DNA from: Maylandia zebra
Lineage: Eukaryota > Chordata > Actinopteri > Cichliformes > Cichlidae
DNA: 64,000 nt
Assembly: GCF_041146795.1 (NCBI RefSeq)
Contig: NC_135182.1
Coordinates: 3,868,501-3,932,500 of the forward strand
Direction: 5' to 3'
Each line of letters begins with the position of its first letter. The stretch's first letter is position 1. The notes beneath the pieces are model-generated. The model saw only the letters and a program-made list of their open reading frames with translations, did not search any database and was not told the origin of the DNA. Position numbers and translations under genes: made by a program. This document shows positions 20,060 to 31,707 of the stretch, piece by piece.

Positions 20060-22733
20060 CTGAGAAAAGAAATGAATTAGATTAGAAAAATGTATACAAG
20101 CACAAAAGCCCGGAAGAAAAACACCTTTTAGATCAGGGAAGTGCCAAAAGTAGTGTCTATTTTTGTTACTTGTTTAGTTTCTACTGGTGTTGAGTAAAAT
20201 GTTTAGGTGATAATATGCCATACAAAAATGCCACAACTCAATCTTTAAAATTATTTTTATTATTATTATTCAGTGATATCTTAAGTCCGTTAATGAGGTC
20301 ATTTCTACATGTGCAGAAAATATGCTGCATGAGTGAAGACTTACTTTAGAGTCAGAGGAGTTCCGTCTATCCATTTCCACTTTCCTTCTTCTTCTTTGTC
20401 AGTTAAACCAATCCAGGCTGGGTTCTGAGTGAGTGTAATGAGGTAGTTCTATTCAACAATAAGAAATTCTATTTAAATGACAATATAGTTCAGTATGTGG
20501 GTGGGGTTTTTCAGTTTTATCTGAGCACATAGAAAATGATCAAAGATTTCACTTGATACAACTTAAGCTTTTAATATATCATTTACAATGGTGTTATTAC
20601 AACTTATACATCATTGCTAGGCTGCATTTTTATTTGCTTTCCCCTCCCAAGGGCAGGCTGTTGCCATCATGAAATGTTCACAAATTCTAACTCTGTTGCT
20701 CCACATTACATTAAACTTATTTTAGCAGGAAGTAATCTTCAAAGCAGCAGTTTTCTACGTAGTTATTTTGAAATCTAAATAATCACACAGATAGTAGTCC
20801 ATATAATTGTTATAATCTGCTGATATATCCACATGGACATATCATGGGATTCCAGCAAACAAAGATTCTAAATATTTCAGATTACTCGGTGTACACCTCT
20901 ATGTTATGCGTGTGAGTTTTCTTGTTTGCCTTCAGCTTAGTTCTGTTGGTATTTTGACCTCATTAGTTGGTGTCCCTTGTGTCTTCTTATTACTTTTAAT
21001 TCTTGTCTGGTGATTGTCTTGATGTTGTTCAGCTGTGTCTCATTCCCTTTTGATTTCAACTTCCTTAGTTTGCCCTGAAGAATATATGATCCTGTCTCGC
21101 TTTCTCCCCTGTGTGCTGTCTGTTTGTTTTGGTTTGGTTTTAAATTTGCTTCATATTTTACATTTTTGTATCTTGGACCTTTACATTCAGCGTAAAAAAT
21201 GTATTTATTTATTTAATTTTAATTTGGGTCTACTTTCTGCATAGACTGACACACATTTATAAATATGAAAGAAAAAACACCCACATGCACACAGACATTT
21301 TACCTGTTCTTCAGGGCTCTCTATCACCACTAGATCTGCTCCTTTGTTTCTGCAGTCCTTTCTACCTTCATCCCAGGAACCAGACCTTTCAGAGAGGAGA
21401 TAACAGCTGCAGCTGAACATGCTCCATCTTGAAGGACACGTTTTCTCTGAAAGAAAGATTGAGCACAAAATACAGCACCAATTTACTCATACTAATAATG
21501 AAAGTAACCAAAATTTGTGTCACTCAACACACAACAACACAACAAAATGTTGGTCATCGTTATAAACTGCTTGTTTTAGATACCTGGAACATCACTTCTC
21601 TGGTAGGGAAGGAGTCTGAGCATTTGCAGGAGGTTTACAAATACTTCCTGCAAATACACAGCACGGGTTATAATCAGTCTCTGGCAGAGACAGTCAGAAC
21701 CTGTAGCTTGAGGTTTTCCCAAGCTTTAAAGTAGACTTTGACCTTAAGGCTGGGGAATGGATCCTTGCTACTGGTGAAGCTTATGAACCAAGCAGCAGCT
21801 CAGAGTCCTCAACTGTCTTGGAGTCCCTTGATGGGGTGCTCGAAGGACCATTTTCAGAAACTCCTTTGCAGGCAGCACCAACCTGCGACAGGAATGTGGT
21901 CATTTTCTTTTGTTGCGACAACCCCCAAACCAAAAGGTTTGCACATGAGGCCTGGGAAATTGTCACCCAAAGACTTGGGTGTGTGATGGCCTCATGGGAA
22001 AAAAAAATCTCTTTTTGGAAGTCTAAGAGAGAGGAAGCCATCTACCACTACCACGTGTGGGGGTGAGGGGAAGAGGAGAAGAGAAAGAGACTCAATAACT
22101 AAATATTAACAGCACATACAAAGACTTACTCTGTTTAGACATCATCTGAAGCCTTTCAAGTTCCTTGGTTTTCTCAGTGAGGTTTGCCTGGAGCAGGTCT
22201 CTCTCCTCAGTCACGAAGGAAAGGTTGTTACTGATGGCAGAGAACGCTGCTGCTGAATCACGTAAGGAGTTGCAGTCTGAAACAGATTGAGATGGATGCT
22301 TCTGAAACACAAAACATTGCTTCCTTCCATCATTCATTCATACTTACTGTGTCTGTAATTATGTGAATTAAAGTCAAAATATTTAAACTTTTTTAAAGTT
22401 GTTTCAGGATAGGCTGATAGAGTTTTGAGTCTCTTCAAATGAAGAACCAGACTCACAGCTGACACCAAGGATGATGAGTCCAATCAGCAGGAAAAAACTC
22501 AGCAGGCCCAGAGAAAGAATAATAACTAAATTGAAACCCCTCTTAGAGCTCCTTGGACCTGAAAAAAAGAAAAGATCAGTGAAGCAGTGCACTGTACAAA
22601 AGATTAAAGACCATCACAAATGATAAAATACATCCGTTTTGTTTTCTGCCACTTCTTTCTTACCTGTGTAATTTGTTGAATGTGTTGGGTAGGAAAGTTT
22701 GGCACAATCCACATTAGCGTAAATCTCCTCCAT
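19876..22733 (-). CDS. Type II C-type lectin receptor (CD209/CLEC4-like), six exons, 249 aa
   Basis: Predicted surface glycan receptor. Exons on - are 22733-22664, 22558-22457, 22276-22130, 21446-21304, 20448-20345 and 20059-19876; all have GT-AG junctions and matching phases and sum to 750 nt. The product has a short cytoplasmic tail with EEIYANV (Tyr5), a transmembrane helix at about residues 34-56, a stalk at about 58-106 with heptad-like Leu and two N-glycosylation sequons (NNLS, NLT), and a C-type lectin domain from Cys110 to the end. The domain shows AWIGLTD, QPDN (206-209) and WND (232-234) with the expected Cys set. QPD at this site usually goes with galactose-type binding, EPN with mannose-type. 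Start ATG has A at -3 and G at +4. Fish databases usually call such genes CD209 antigen-like; orthology is uncertain, so no symbol is given. Confidence 0.9.
20345..20448 (-). CDS. Lectin receptor exon 5 (middle of the lectin domain)
   Basis: 104 nt, acceptor TTGAATAG, donor GTAAGT. It encodes [24 protein letters not shown] is the hallmark core motif of the fold. Confidence 0.9.
21304..21446 (-). CDS. Lectin receptor exon 4 (first third of the lectin domain)
   Basis: 143 nt, acceptor TTCTTTCAG, donor GTAAAA. It encodes [18 protein letters not shown] and [17 protein letters not shown], the long-form lectin-domain N-terminus with its extra Cys pair. Confidence 0.9.
21560..22065 (+). repeat. LINE endonuclease-region fragment in a lectin intron
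   Basis: [13 protein letters not shown] at about 21570-21610 and [14 protein letters not shown] at about 21820-21860 resemble scattered pieces of the N-terminal endonuclease of a common fish LINE (GTWNVTSLVGKE; ESLGGVLEG). The order is right but the pieces between are deleted. It sits antisense in the intron between lectin exons 3 and 4. Confidence 0.4.
22130..22276 (-). CDS. Lectin receptor exon 3 (stalk)
   Basis: 147 nt, acceptor CTGTTTCAG, donor GTAAGT. It encodes a polar stalk with regularly spaced hydrophobic residues, compatible with a short coiled coil for oligomerisation, plus NNLS and NLT sequons. Confidence 0.88.
22457..22558 (-). CDS. Lectin receptor exon 2 (transmembrane)
   Basis: 102 nt, acceptor TTTTTTTCAG, donor GTGAGT. 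The basic stretch RSSKRG precedes a hydrophobic run of about 23 residues, the signal-anchor arrangement of a type II membrane protein. Confidence 0.9.
22664..22733 (-). CDS. Lectin receptor exon 1 (cytoplasmic tail)
   Basis: 70 nt, ATG at 22733, donor GTAAGA. It encodes residues 1-23 plus one base, including the tyrosine motif EEIYANV and a short polar tail. The motif lacks the hydrophobic residue two before Tyr that a strict ITIM needs. Confidence 0.88.
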
Positions 22734-22895
22734 CGTTCCGAAGGCTGCAGACTGTTTCTGTCAGCTCTGCCGCACTGGTCATGTAAATTGTGAAAGTAAT
22801 ACTGATTTCAATCACTTGTTTTTCATCATTAGAGGAAGTGAAATGTTTCAGATGTTATTAATATCGTTACAAAACCATTGAAACTAGCTGTGATC

Positions 22896-24586
22896 CAGAG
22901 GTGTGGACTCGAGTCACATGACTTGGACTCGAGTCTGACTCGAGTCATTAATTTTATGACTTTAGACTTGACTTGAAAAAATGTTCTAAGACTTGTGACT
23001 TGACTTGGACTTTTACACCAATGACCTGGGACTTGAATTGGACTTGAACCGGTTTACTTGAAAAGACTTGATATTTCACCCCAAATATAAAATTTAACAT
23101 GCATATTATATAGAGATTGAAAATGTGACGTCATTCAGGGGTAAACCGCAAAGGATTCTGGGAACTCATGGCAAGAGGTACTAGCGCACGCAGGCTTTCA
23201 ATTGAAATCAGTCACACAGCGATAAAAAGAAACACAAAAATGTCAAGAAGCCGTTGTATTATTAACTGCAATAGCCGGTCGCATGACAGCCACGGGAAGC
23301 CGACGGGTAAAGAGATCGGTTGTTATCGGATTACGTCGTTGAAGAGAAATTGTTCAAGCCATGTTTCCGAAGTAACAAAGACGCGATGGATGGCCTGGAT
23401 TGCAGCCATTCAAAGATCAAATATAACGTCCCAGAACACTCCAGCTCACAGGTTAGTCTGCTCCAAGCATTTACACGAAGGTCAGTGTTTTTTAGTAGTT
23501 AATACGTCATTTTCATAACATAATTGGTGATATAGGTTACAAGCAAGTCTGGCGCTGAACAGAAATTGTCGCGCTATGCTCCTTTATTTATTGTGTTTAT
23601 TGTGCATAAATAGTGAATTGTCCTGACACAATATTGCGTTTCGCCTCTGTTATTATGGTACATTGACAAAAACATATACTTTTATTCACAGGATAAAACA
23701 GGTTTTATGTATCACTAATTGCCCAGTACGATTACAGCATACAATATTGTTGTCACTGCTACATTTCTGTAACGCGTACCAGAAATTATTTCCACTACTA
23801 ATTAATTACCGTTGAGCTCAAAGGTCCTATTAATAAACTGTTAAGGAATGTGTATTTATGAAGACAATTTGTGAGACTGGTAAACTTATGATAGGTACGA
23901 TGGTCTTTCGTTCTACACGGTGCATTTCAAGGTCCTGCACCCATCCGTCGGTAAACTGTACCTGGGCTTGTTGCAGTGACCTGAAGTTACTAAACTTCAT
24001 GAGTGTGTGCACTCACTCCAAGAACCGTATAATTATAAATATGCATATAAATATGCTACGATGAGATAGCTGACTTCATCTAACTAGCAAATGTTGTCCA
24101 GGCTACGTTGGTGATACAGTTTTTTTTAATGTGTATGATATTTTTGTCATGCGATTTTAAAGCCGGTCCTACAACCGCATCCAAGAATAACATGCAGCTT
24201 ATCTCAGAACTGTCGGTGAAAACTATTCTTGGAGCTAGGTTTAATTGAGCTGCATTTTATAGAGGTGCAATTTCACAATTTGTGTATATTTTCTAAGTTC
24301 ACTATTTTGTCATGTGTTGAGAAAAACACAGATTTTAAAATTACATGGTCTAATATTTACATTTAGCATAACTGCAACATTCTTTTTTCTTTTCTTTTTT
24401 TTTAAAGACTCGAAAGGACTTGAAATTCAAAGTTTCAGACTTGTGACTTGACTCGGACTTTTACACCAGTGACTTGAGACTCGACTCTGACTTGCCTGAC
24501 ATTACTTGAGACTTGACTTGAGACTTGAGGATAAAGACTTGAGACTTACTTGAGACTTGCAAAACAATGACTTGGTCCCACCTCTG
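22896..24586. mobile_element. P-superfamily-like DNA transposon with THAP exon and 8-bp duplication
   Basis: The element starts CAGAGGTGTGGAC and ends GTCCCACCTCTG, flanked by perfect 8-bp direct repeats CTGTGATC (22888-22895 and 24587-24594). Both ends carry dense subterminal repeats of ACTTG/GACTCGAG-type motifs over about 150-200 bp. The inside keeps one recognisable THAP-domain exon (about 23239-23480). A THAP DNA-binding domain with 8-bp duplications is typical of P-type elements (THAP9 relatives). The rest of the transposase is missing, so it depends on another source. Confidence 0.8.
23168..23518 (+). pseudogene. THAP-domain exon of the P-like element
   Basis: After a second methionine (about 23239) the frame reads SRCIINCNSRSH, then W at TRWMAWIAAI, then LVCSKHLHEG, fitting the THAP zinc finger C-x(2-4)-C, long spacer, C-x2-H and the conserved Trp. 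A donor AAG|GTCAGTG directly follows HLHEG. THAP domains bind DNA, here presumably the element's own subterminal repeats. No downstream transposase exon is visible inside the element. Confidence 0.7.
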
Positions 24587-24599
24587 CTGTGATCTTCAA

Positions 24600-26095
24600 A
24601 AGAAAAACAAAAGGAATTTAAACTTTCTTTCTGTTCATAGTTCTCTGGAAAACTTCCTTAATCAAAGAAATCACATAAAAGATCTGAACCTCAGTCAAAG
24701 ACCTTTCACTTATCGAAAGTATCCATGCTAATAGAATTTGTCAGGATATTTTAGAGGTTACTGACTCAAAATGATTTATAGACATTCATTTTGTATACTG
24801 AAACTGTTCAACTGTTGTTTTTGCAACCGTAACTCGAACCTCTCTTTCTCTATAGATATAATGACAAGGCACGAACACATATACACAATAAAAAAACAAA
24901 ACAAAACGACACCTCAACATTAAAAGTGCTCCTATAGGAAAAAGTCAGGACCACTAGATGGAGCCACTGGAACTTGTAATGCTGTAAACTGTGTGTCCAT
25001 TGCAAAGAATAGGAAAGGTTTGTTTAATCAGCAGTGCCCTATGTCACCCTGTATCTTGCTTGTGTCACATTAGGTTTTTTGTGCTTTCTTGTTGTTTTAA
25101 ATATCTCTGCTTAATTGTGTTCTTGTTGTCTGTTCAGATCAGATCAGGCTTTTTTTGTACCCTGTTTTATTTGTATTTGTGTTTTTCTACTTTCTTTTGT
25201 GTGTGTGGTGTTTGTGAGGCTGTGTGTGTGCAGACAGGTGTATTTCGTGGCCCTTGTGGACCCTTGACATGATTAGGTGTCCAGCAGGAGTCTTGGAGCA
25301 GGGAGCAGCAGCACAGAGGAGCTGATGGAGTCCTGAGCCCAGAGCTGGTTTCTATTGTCCCCAGTAATTGGATTTGGTCTGGGAGGAGAGATGGCAACCA
25401 GTGAGAGGCTGCGATCATTAGGTGTGAATGAGACATGTGGTTCGAGGGCTGAACACACAACCCCACGCAAATATGCGTACACACAGACACACATTGGTAT
25501 TGTATGTGTGTGATACACGTGCCCGCTAATCCAGATTAGTCAGAAATCGTCAGCCCTCATGTGTTTTAAGATCATTTTGTAAAAGATCTCCACAGCAGTG
25601 AAATATAAAAAACAAATAGCAGAACAGCATTTCTATATTACATTGCTGCCATCTTCCATCATAATATTACTGTCAGTACACAGTGAAGAGGGATGTTTCA
25701 TGGTCACCAGGTAGGACAGGCCTCACTCTAGAAAATCAGTGTTTGTGGCAGCAAACTCAGATAAATCCCTCCTGTGCTGCAAAGAAGGTATTCACATAAA
25801 ACATCCTGGTTAGTTTTCAGGCTTAGCTTCACCAGGACAACCAGTCGATATACAGAGATATACACTCACCTGTTGCTCACCCACTGTGACAGCTCTGTTT
25901 ATGGGTGTCTTTGTCCTCTTATGGGGAAAATGTAATTAGTAAACTAAATTAGAATAAATGTATCTGAGAGGTTCCTCTGTAGTTAATCTCTGCTTCAGCC
26001 TAACAACTCAAAGCACTAGTATTATGCATAACTACATCTCTGACTAAACCGCCAGATACCCTGTTGCATTATGGTTAATGTGGTCGTTTGGCTTT
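24600..26095. other. Intergenic DNA without a recognised gene
   Basis: Short frames at 24991-25518 are low-complexity TG/CA-rich or lack any family resemblance. No splice-consistent coding pattern was found. Confidence 0.4.
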
Positions 26096-26099
26096 GACA

Positions 26100-26195
26100 A
26101 GTGAATGGTAAATAGACTGGTACTTCTATAGCACTTTTCTGCTCTAAACAGAGCACTTATTAACCCAATTACACACACTTTCACAAACATTCACA

Positions 26196-26237
<42 letters not shown>

Positions 26238-26350
26238 GATGCACATCAAGGACACCTGTTGTTCACTATCTTGCCCAAGGATACTTCAGCACACAGGCAG
26301 AGTAACCACTAACCTTCCAACAGATAACCCACTCTACCTCCTGAGCAACT
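26100..26350 (-). repeat. tRNA-derived SINE with L2-like tail, containing a (CA)n tract
   Basis: Read on -, the tRNA-like head (GCTCAGGAGGTAGAGTGGG, then GGAAGGTTAGTGGTTAC) is at about 26345 and the tail ends in the GTGCTATAGAAGTACC region at about 26105. An (AC)n array at 26196-26234 has expanded in the middle. Another member is at 42637-42850. Confidence 0.6.
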
Positions 26351-26814
26351 AAGAGAACAAATTATTGTTACCTTAAAAAAGAAAAAAAGTTTTTGTTTTT
26401 TTTAAAAAACACTTGTAAGCTTCCCATTTGCTTAGTTTAACATAAAAATAATTATTCAGTTGGTTTCTGAAAAAATAGTGGTTGGCTCAAAATATAGGCA
26501 AGTAAAAATTAAACACAAGCAGACATTCTTCAGTTTGACAACAAGCATCAGTGTCAAAGTGTCCAGCTTCTCATGCAAAAAATACACATTTAATGAAGAG
26601 CTGATTTGAAAATATTTTACAGGTGTACGGGACTGCGTTAATGAGGGAGATGTCTTTTTGTGTTCCCACAGTGAGATGGAGCAGATGATGCTGGCAGAGA
26701 GACAGAGTGGCTGCGTCCGAGGCGGGTCCCAAAAAACCCCCGCAGATTATTGTCAAAATAAAAAGACACTAAGCATAACCCGTGTGTGTGAGGGTCCTGT
26801 GTCACAGCCATTTT

Positions 26815-27062
26815 TGGGGGCAGGGATAGCTCAGTAGGTAAAGTGGTCGCCCCATGATCGGAAGGTCGGCGGTTCGAATCCACTTAACGGCTACCCTGAG
26901 GTACCCCTGAGCAAGGTACCGTCCCTACACACTGCTCCCCGGGTGCCTGCTTAGTGGGCTGCCCACTGCTTCACTGAGTGAATGGGTCAAATGCAGAGAA
27001 AAACAAGTAATTTCCCCATAGGGATCAATAAAGTATCCATTATTATTATTATTATTTTTATT
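26815..27062 (+). mobile_element. tRNA-derived SINE
   Basis: Head GGGCAGGGATAGCTCAGTAG and GGCGGTTCGAATCC (A and B box regions), body GGTACCCCTGAGCAAGGTAC, and tail TTTCCCCATAGGGATCAATA followed by (ATT)n. Same family as 13796-14045. The head could be mistaken for a tRNA gene, but it lacks a foldable acceptor stem and continues into a SINE body. Confidence 0.85.
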
Positions 27063-27187
27063 AGGATGCTGTTGAAGCTGTTTCCAGTGCAAAGACAGTG
27101 AGTGAGTTTTATTCGAAAACACAGGACACTTTGCACATTTGCTGCTTTGATGTCATTCTACTTTGCTACTTGAATTATTCTTGAGAT

Positions 27188-27543
27188 CATGCGAATTTCA
27201 GGAATTCCTATATTCATATTCAGAATTCCTGAAATTCGCATGGTAAGGTGGGGCCAGGTTTCACAATGAGCTCACCCGAAACTCTGGCTGATTGGGACCC
27301 ACACCCAGTTTCACACCTTGGCTCAGGCGATTAGAGGATCATCAGGGGGTCCTTTTGTCCCTCTGTGGGGGGATACTCCCACTAGGTTTAAATCTGGGAC
27401 TCTCCACCATTTGACCTTAGAACTGAAGAAGCTTCTCGGATGAGAGGTGAAACGTCTTCAAGCAACTTAAAGAAGTCCAGACGCTTTTCTTTGCAAGCTC
27501 CTTTGACTACGATGACCTGGATGACTGAGAACCTTCACAGATA
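27188..27543 (+). mobile_element. Penelope-like element, 3' fragment with target duplication (fossil)
   Basis: Flanked by perfect 12-bp direct repeats TATTCTTGAGAT (27176-27187 and 27544-27555). It begins with a 20-bp inverted copy (27188-27207) of its own sequence at 27223-27242, then runs through the family's 3' region, including GAAGAAGCTTCTCGGATGAG and AAACGTCTTCAAGCAAC, to CTTCACAGATA. Inverted partial copies at the 5' side are typical of Penelope-like insertions. No protein-coding capacity. Confidence 0.8.
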
Positions 27544-27559
27544 TATTCTTGAGATTGAG

Positions 27560-30500
27560 CTTCCTTTTTTTTCACCACTGAAACATACACTTGTTGCTCT
27601 TTCTTACAGACCAGCACGTGTGCAGCATATTGCTCAACTCGCCTGAAGTCTTTCAGGTGATCTGACCAACAAACCTCTCACTAAAATGAGACCAGTGCAG
27701 TGTGCTGCTTATGGATTATTTGCATAGAAAATTTGTCCTATGTTTGTTGAGAGTGCATGTTCAGCTTACTCTCAACGAGGGAAAAACATTACCTCAAAAC
27801 ACATACGCACACAGTGTTTCCATGGGGACCAATCAGCCACTCTTCTTTTCAATAGCGCGCGAGTGAGTCGAGGTAGACGTCTATTGTGTTGTGTGTGTTT
27901 GGGGGGTCAGGGTGGTGGTTCGAGAGGGGTTAGGGGGAGCAGTATTAAACAACACACTAGACAGATGAAAGCGCTGCACATCCTTAAATCTAATCATAAT
28001 TTAGTCATCAGTACAAGATGGTATGCTCGAAAGAAAGAAAATAGGCAAGACTGACAGGACGGCAAGAGACAAGAGTCCATAAGTCAAGGGAAGGGAGACG
28101 GGAGATTGCTCTCAGATGGAAAATGATGGACAGAGACGGTCTTATTCCTAAAGATGATGCTTAATTGTTGCTTCAGTCCACATATTCAGCAACAAACACT
28201 TAGCCTAAAAGGATTTCTGATGCTCAGATACACTGCAGCAAACACAGATGACTTAGGTGTGAATAACGATGCCTAATCATCCATTTAGGAAATGCAAAAT
28301 TATTACTATTATCTTATTACTATAATTATATTACTATTATTGGTATTACAAATGGAATTACAGCTGCTCAGTTGAAATATAGCAAAAGCAGAAGTGTCAT
28401 ATTCACATCTGAATTATTAGTGTTGACATTTAAGGCAGAAAACGATCTGTCCATGAAGAGGCTTCTAAACCAGAATGTCAAAAACTTTAATTAAAACTTG
28501 AGATGAAGGTTTTTTGTTTGTTTGTTTGTTTTGTTTTTGCAATAATTTCTAGAATAGACCATTCCTAGTCCTGATCCCCTTCCTCACAACTTATACAGGA
28601 AGCATTTTGGAGCAAAAATGAAGAGAAGCAGTCTGACTGGGTTTTTTTCTCAAATGGGAAATTTGAAAGCTTGCCTTATGTCCATAATAGTGTTTAACAC
28701 AACTGCAGCTGTATTAAATATTAACATCCTATTTTCATTATTTTACATTTTGCACAAGCTCAGTAGAGTGTCTAAGATAAAGTACTTGCATTAGGAGAAC
28801 TTTACTAAACCTGCTGACCACTCAAAGAACTTTAGAGTGCAAGTCTCATTTCAGCAATAGTTGTTTATTCCATGCACATCAATCACTTTATCGACCTCAC
28901 ATCCACGGTCAGTATAGAATCACCATTTAACCCTGCATGTCTTTGGACTGTGTGAGGAAACCTGAGTACCCTGAGTAAACCTGCCCTCCCCCATCTAGAA
29001 CCAAATAACTTCCTTTTATGAGTTTTTAATAGAAGTGTGTCTACTGACTATTTTGAAGGTGAAAAAAGAAAGAAGATTGTGACTGTTTCTGCAAAATAAT
29101 TATTTAAGTTCCAGAGTTACCTATAAACATTCATGATGAAATTCAAAACAATTTTGAACACTAGAACCTGTAGTTTATTTATCTGATGGGGCCATAATTT
29201 CAAGAATATGTTCCAGAAGCAAATCAGAAATTCTGCAAAAAGTTTTGGTGTAAACTTGTTGAGATGTTGATGTTACACAAGCAGAAACATGACTGATAAA
29301 AGTAAATATTTGGTTGATAGAATCCTTTGATTACTGATGTAAATTTAAATAAATGTGTTATAGGTTTTAACTATTGGTGCTGCCCAAGTGTGACTGGGTT
29401 TTGCAATGTATTAGAAACAGCTTTCCATCTAACAGCTGAATATATGTTTGAAACATGCTTAAAAAACCCCAACACAATTTCTTTTTAGCATGTATGTTTT
29501 CCCCTTCCCTTCGGATGTTATCATCCAGTGGATGTTATTAGAGGTAATAAAGTCCATTGAGTGGACTGATAACATCTGAAGAGGGTGGTTCCTTCCACAT
29601 TCTAAACAAACAGAAGTAGGAAAATGGCATAATAAAAACACGATATCAGTTTTTTATGCAGCTAAACTTATTATGCACCAGCATTAGGATACACTGTATG
29701 TAATATTCATTGGTGATAAAAAAAATTTTTCAACAGATATCAAAGTAACACTGTGAAGAAAGTAACCAATGAAAATGCAGAAACACACTCAGCTGAGTCA
29801 ATTGCCCCAGAGCATGCTGGGTTCTTTCCTTATGACAACCAGTATTAAACCAGTCATACGGATACTAAACATGGTTTATTAACTCCACATATTTCATACT
29901 GTTCGCCTTTATTTCAAAATAAGAGCCCAAACTTATTCAAGGTAATTTAATTTAGGTTAACAAACAAATCATCAACCAGCACTGAAAAGGCAAAATTAAC
30001 AAATTTTTTACCTGCATAACCCAAAGGTCCCTGAATCCTTGTACAGTTATGATTCTGTCTGTCGCTCTATAAGCATTTATTTGAACCTCTTACCTATCTT
30101 TGTGTTTTACACACCATTAGTCAAAGTATTCATATAGCCAGAGTGTCAGTTATTCCCCCAAACAATATACATGAAACTACATGTCAATGGTTTTGGAAAG
30201 GGACAATATTAATTCAATGTGTCTGTAATAAAGCATCTTGTGTTGGCCCCATACATCAATTCAGCCCCTGTGAAACATGGGTTGGAGGAGAATTACTGTG
30301 CTTCTCTCTGTTGGACTGACACTTTGGGTGCTGGGTCAGCTTCAAGCACCCCATTAGCTGGAAACCATTCTCCACCTCTTCTTTGTCCTGTTCTCTTTGG
30401 TCCTCTCCCCATCTTGGTCAGATTTGTGTGTGTAGACGCATGTCATGAACTTTTCTTTGTAAGACTAAGTAAATGCACTACCTTCTGCTACTAAGTGTGG

Positions 30501-30740
30501 TATTGATCACACCTATTATGGATTTTTATCCCATTTCATGATAATGAAAATAATGGAAGTGCCCTGTGTGCAACAGAATTGGTTTAATGCAGAACACGTC
30601 ACTGAAAGATGGAGAATGGCTGCTGGGGAAATCTCAAAAACCTACAAATAGCAACGAAATGAGGAAAAGAGTTTTTTTTTTTTAAAGAAATGTTATGAAA
30701 CTTTTATGTTAGAAAATGCAAAGTAATTCTAGTGTTTTAA
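27560..30740. other. Intergenic DNA, no gene supported
   Basis: About 3.2 kb of AT-rich sequence. Frames at 27740-28054 and 30219-30494 have no recognisable domain or splice context. A (GTTT)n tract is at 28508-28530, and an imperfect inverted repeat (GATGTTATCA arms) lies at about 29511-29583. Confidence 0.45.
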
Positions 30741-30741
30741 T

Positions 30742-31666
30742 CCGGTCGTTAAGCGATGACGTGACGAATCCTACTTCCGGGCCTAAAGTAGTAATAATAA
30801 TAATAATACATTTTATTTAAAAATAGCGCCTTTCAAAGCACCCAAGGACACTGTACAACAGGTAGTCTGCGTTTAATATGGCTTTTGTGTTGTTAACATG
30901 TTTAATGTTTTGTATTTTCTTCTATTTAATCTCAAAAAGCTCCTAAAACAGTCAGTGATCACTGTTAACCTCCCTCGGCTTTTATTCCCGCTAATCATTT
31001 ATTTAAGCTCAGTTTTTAAAACCTTAGCATGTAACTACAGCCCAGCCCATGCAGCAGTATATGAATGACTAACCTCATATTGTGGATGGATTATCTCAGT
31101 TCTCCTGGCTGAAGTTTGGTCCTTTTACAGCATCCTGCCATGCGATTACATTTGTTCCTGACCACCGAGAACACTCACGTTAACTTTTATCGAGTGGAAA
31201 AAAAGTTAGCTTGTTTATATTATGCTAACATAGCTGTGTCGCTAGCGGTCACGTAGCACATCATTATATACCAGCTAGCCAAACTTCAGTAACCCTACAA
31301 ACGTCACTGCTGTTTAGTTTTCTGTCTTCATTTATGTTGGAAGTGATAACAGAGCTGTATGTTTTAATTTGTTTCCAAAACCCCGCAGTCAGGACATGCT
31401 ATATTGTATTTAGATAGAAGTTAGCAAGCTAACTTCCTGCTAACTTCTAACGCCGTTAAATGTCATAAATTCCATTTTCATGGATGCCTGGATGTTAAAC
31501 TCAACTGTTACACCTGGTAGAGCAGAACGCTGATCATTTTATTAAAGATCAAAGAGTTTAGACAGTTTTTCAACTCTCAGTAATGCCATAGTGATCGTTT
31601 GATATATGGACCTGCAGCGGAGTTTAGGCCCAGGCACGGCTAGTGACGTCAGACTTAACGACCGGA
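30742..31666. mobile_element. Nonautonomous DNA element with CCGGTCGTTAAG inverted ends
   Basis: The left end CCGGTCGTTAAGCGATGACG and the right end, reverse complement of CCGGTCGTTAAGTCTGACG, form inverted repeats that continue to GGGCCTAAA. No transposase. The superfamily is undetermined because no clear target duplication was seen (flanks TTTTAAT and ATGATGA). The interior (31060-31600) matches 17086-17720 in inverse orientation. A short L2-tail-like piece (30791-30870) is inserted near the left end. Confidence 0.65.
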
Positions 31667-31707
31667 TGATGACGATGATCGTGATTATTATGGTTTTAAT
31701 CTTCAGC

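Noticed and set aside
25167-25518. ORFs on - with His/Cys-rich stretches
   Set aside because: No family resemblance, no splice context, CA/TG-biased composition.
26815-26885. tRNA-like A and B boxes on + (also 14045 back to 13985 on -)
   Set aside because: They continue into a shared SINE body and tail and do not close an acceptor stem, so they are SINE heads, not tRNA genes.
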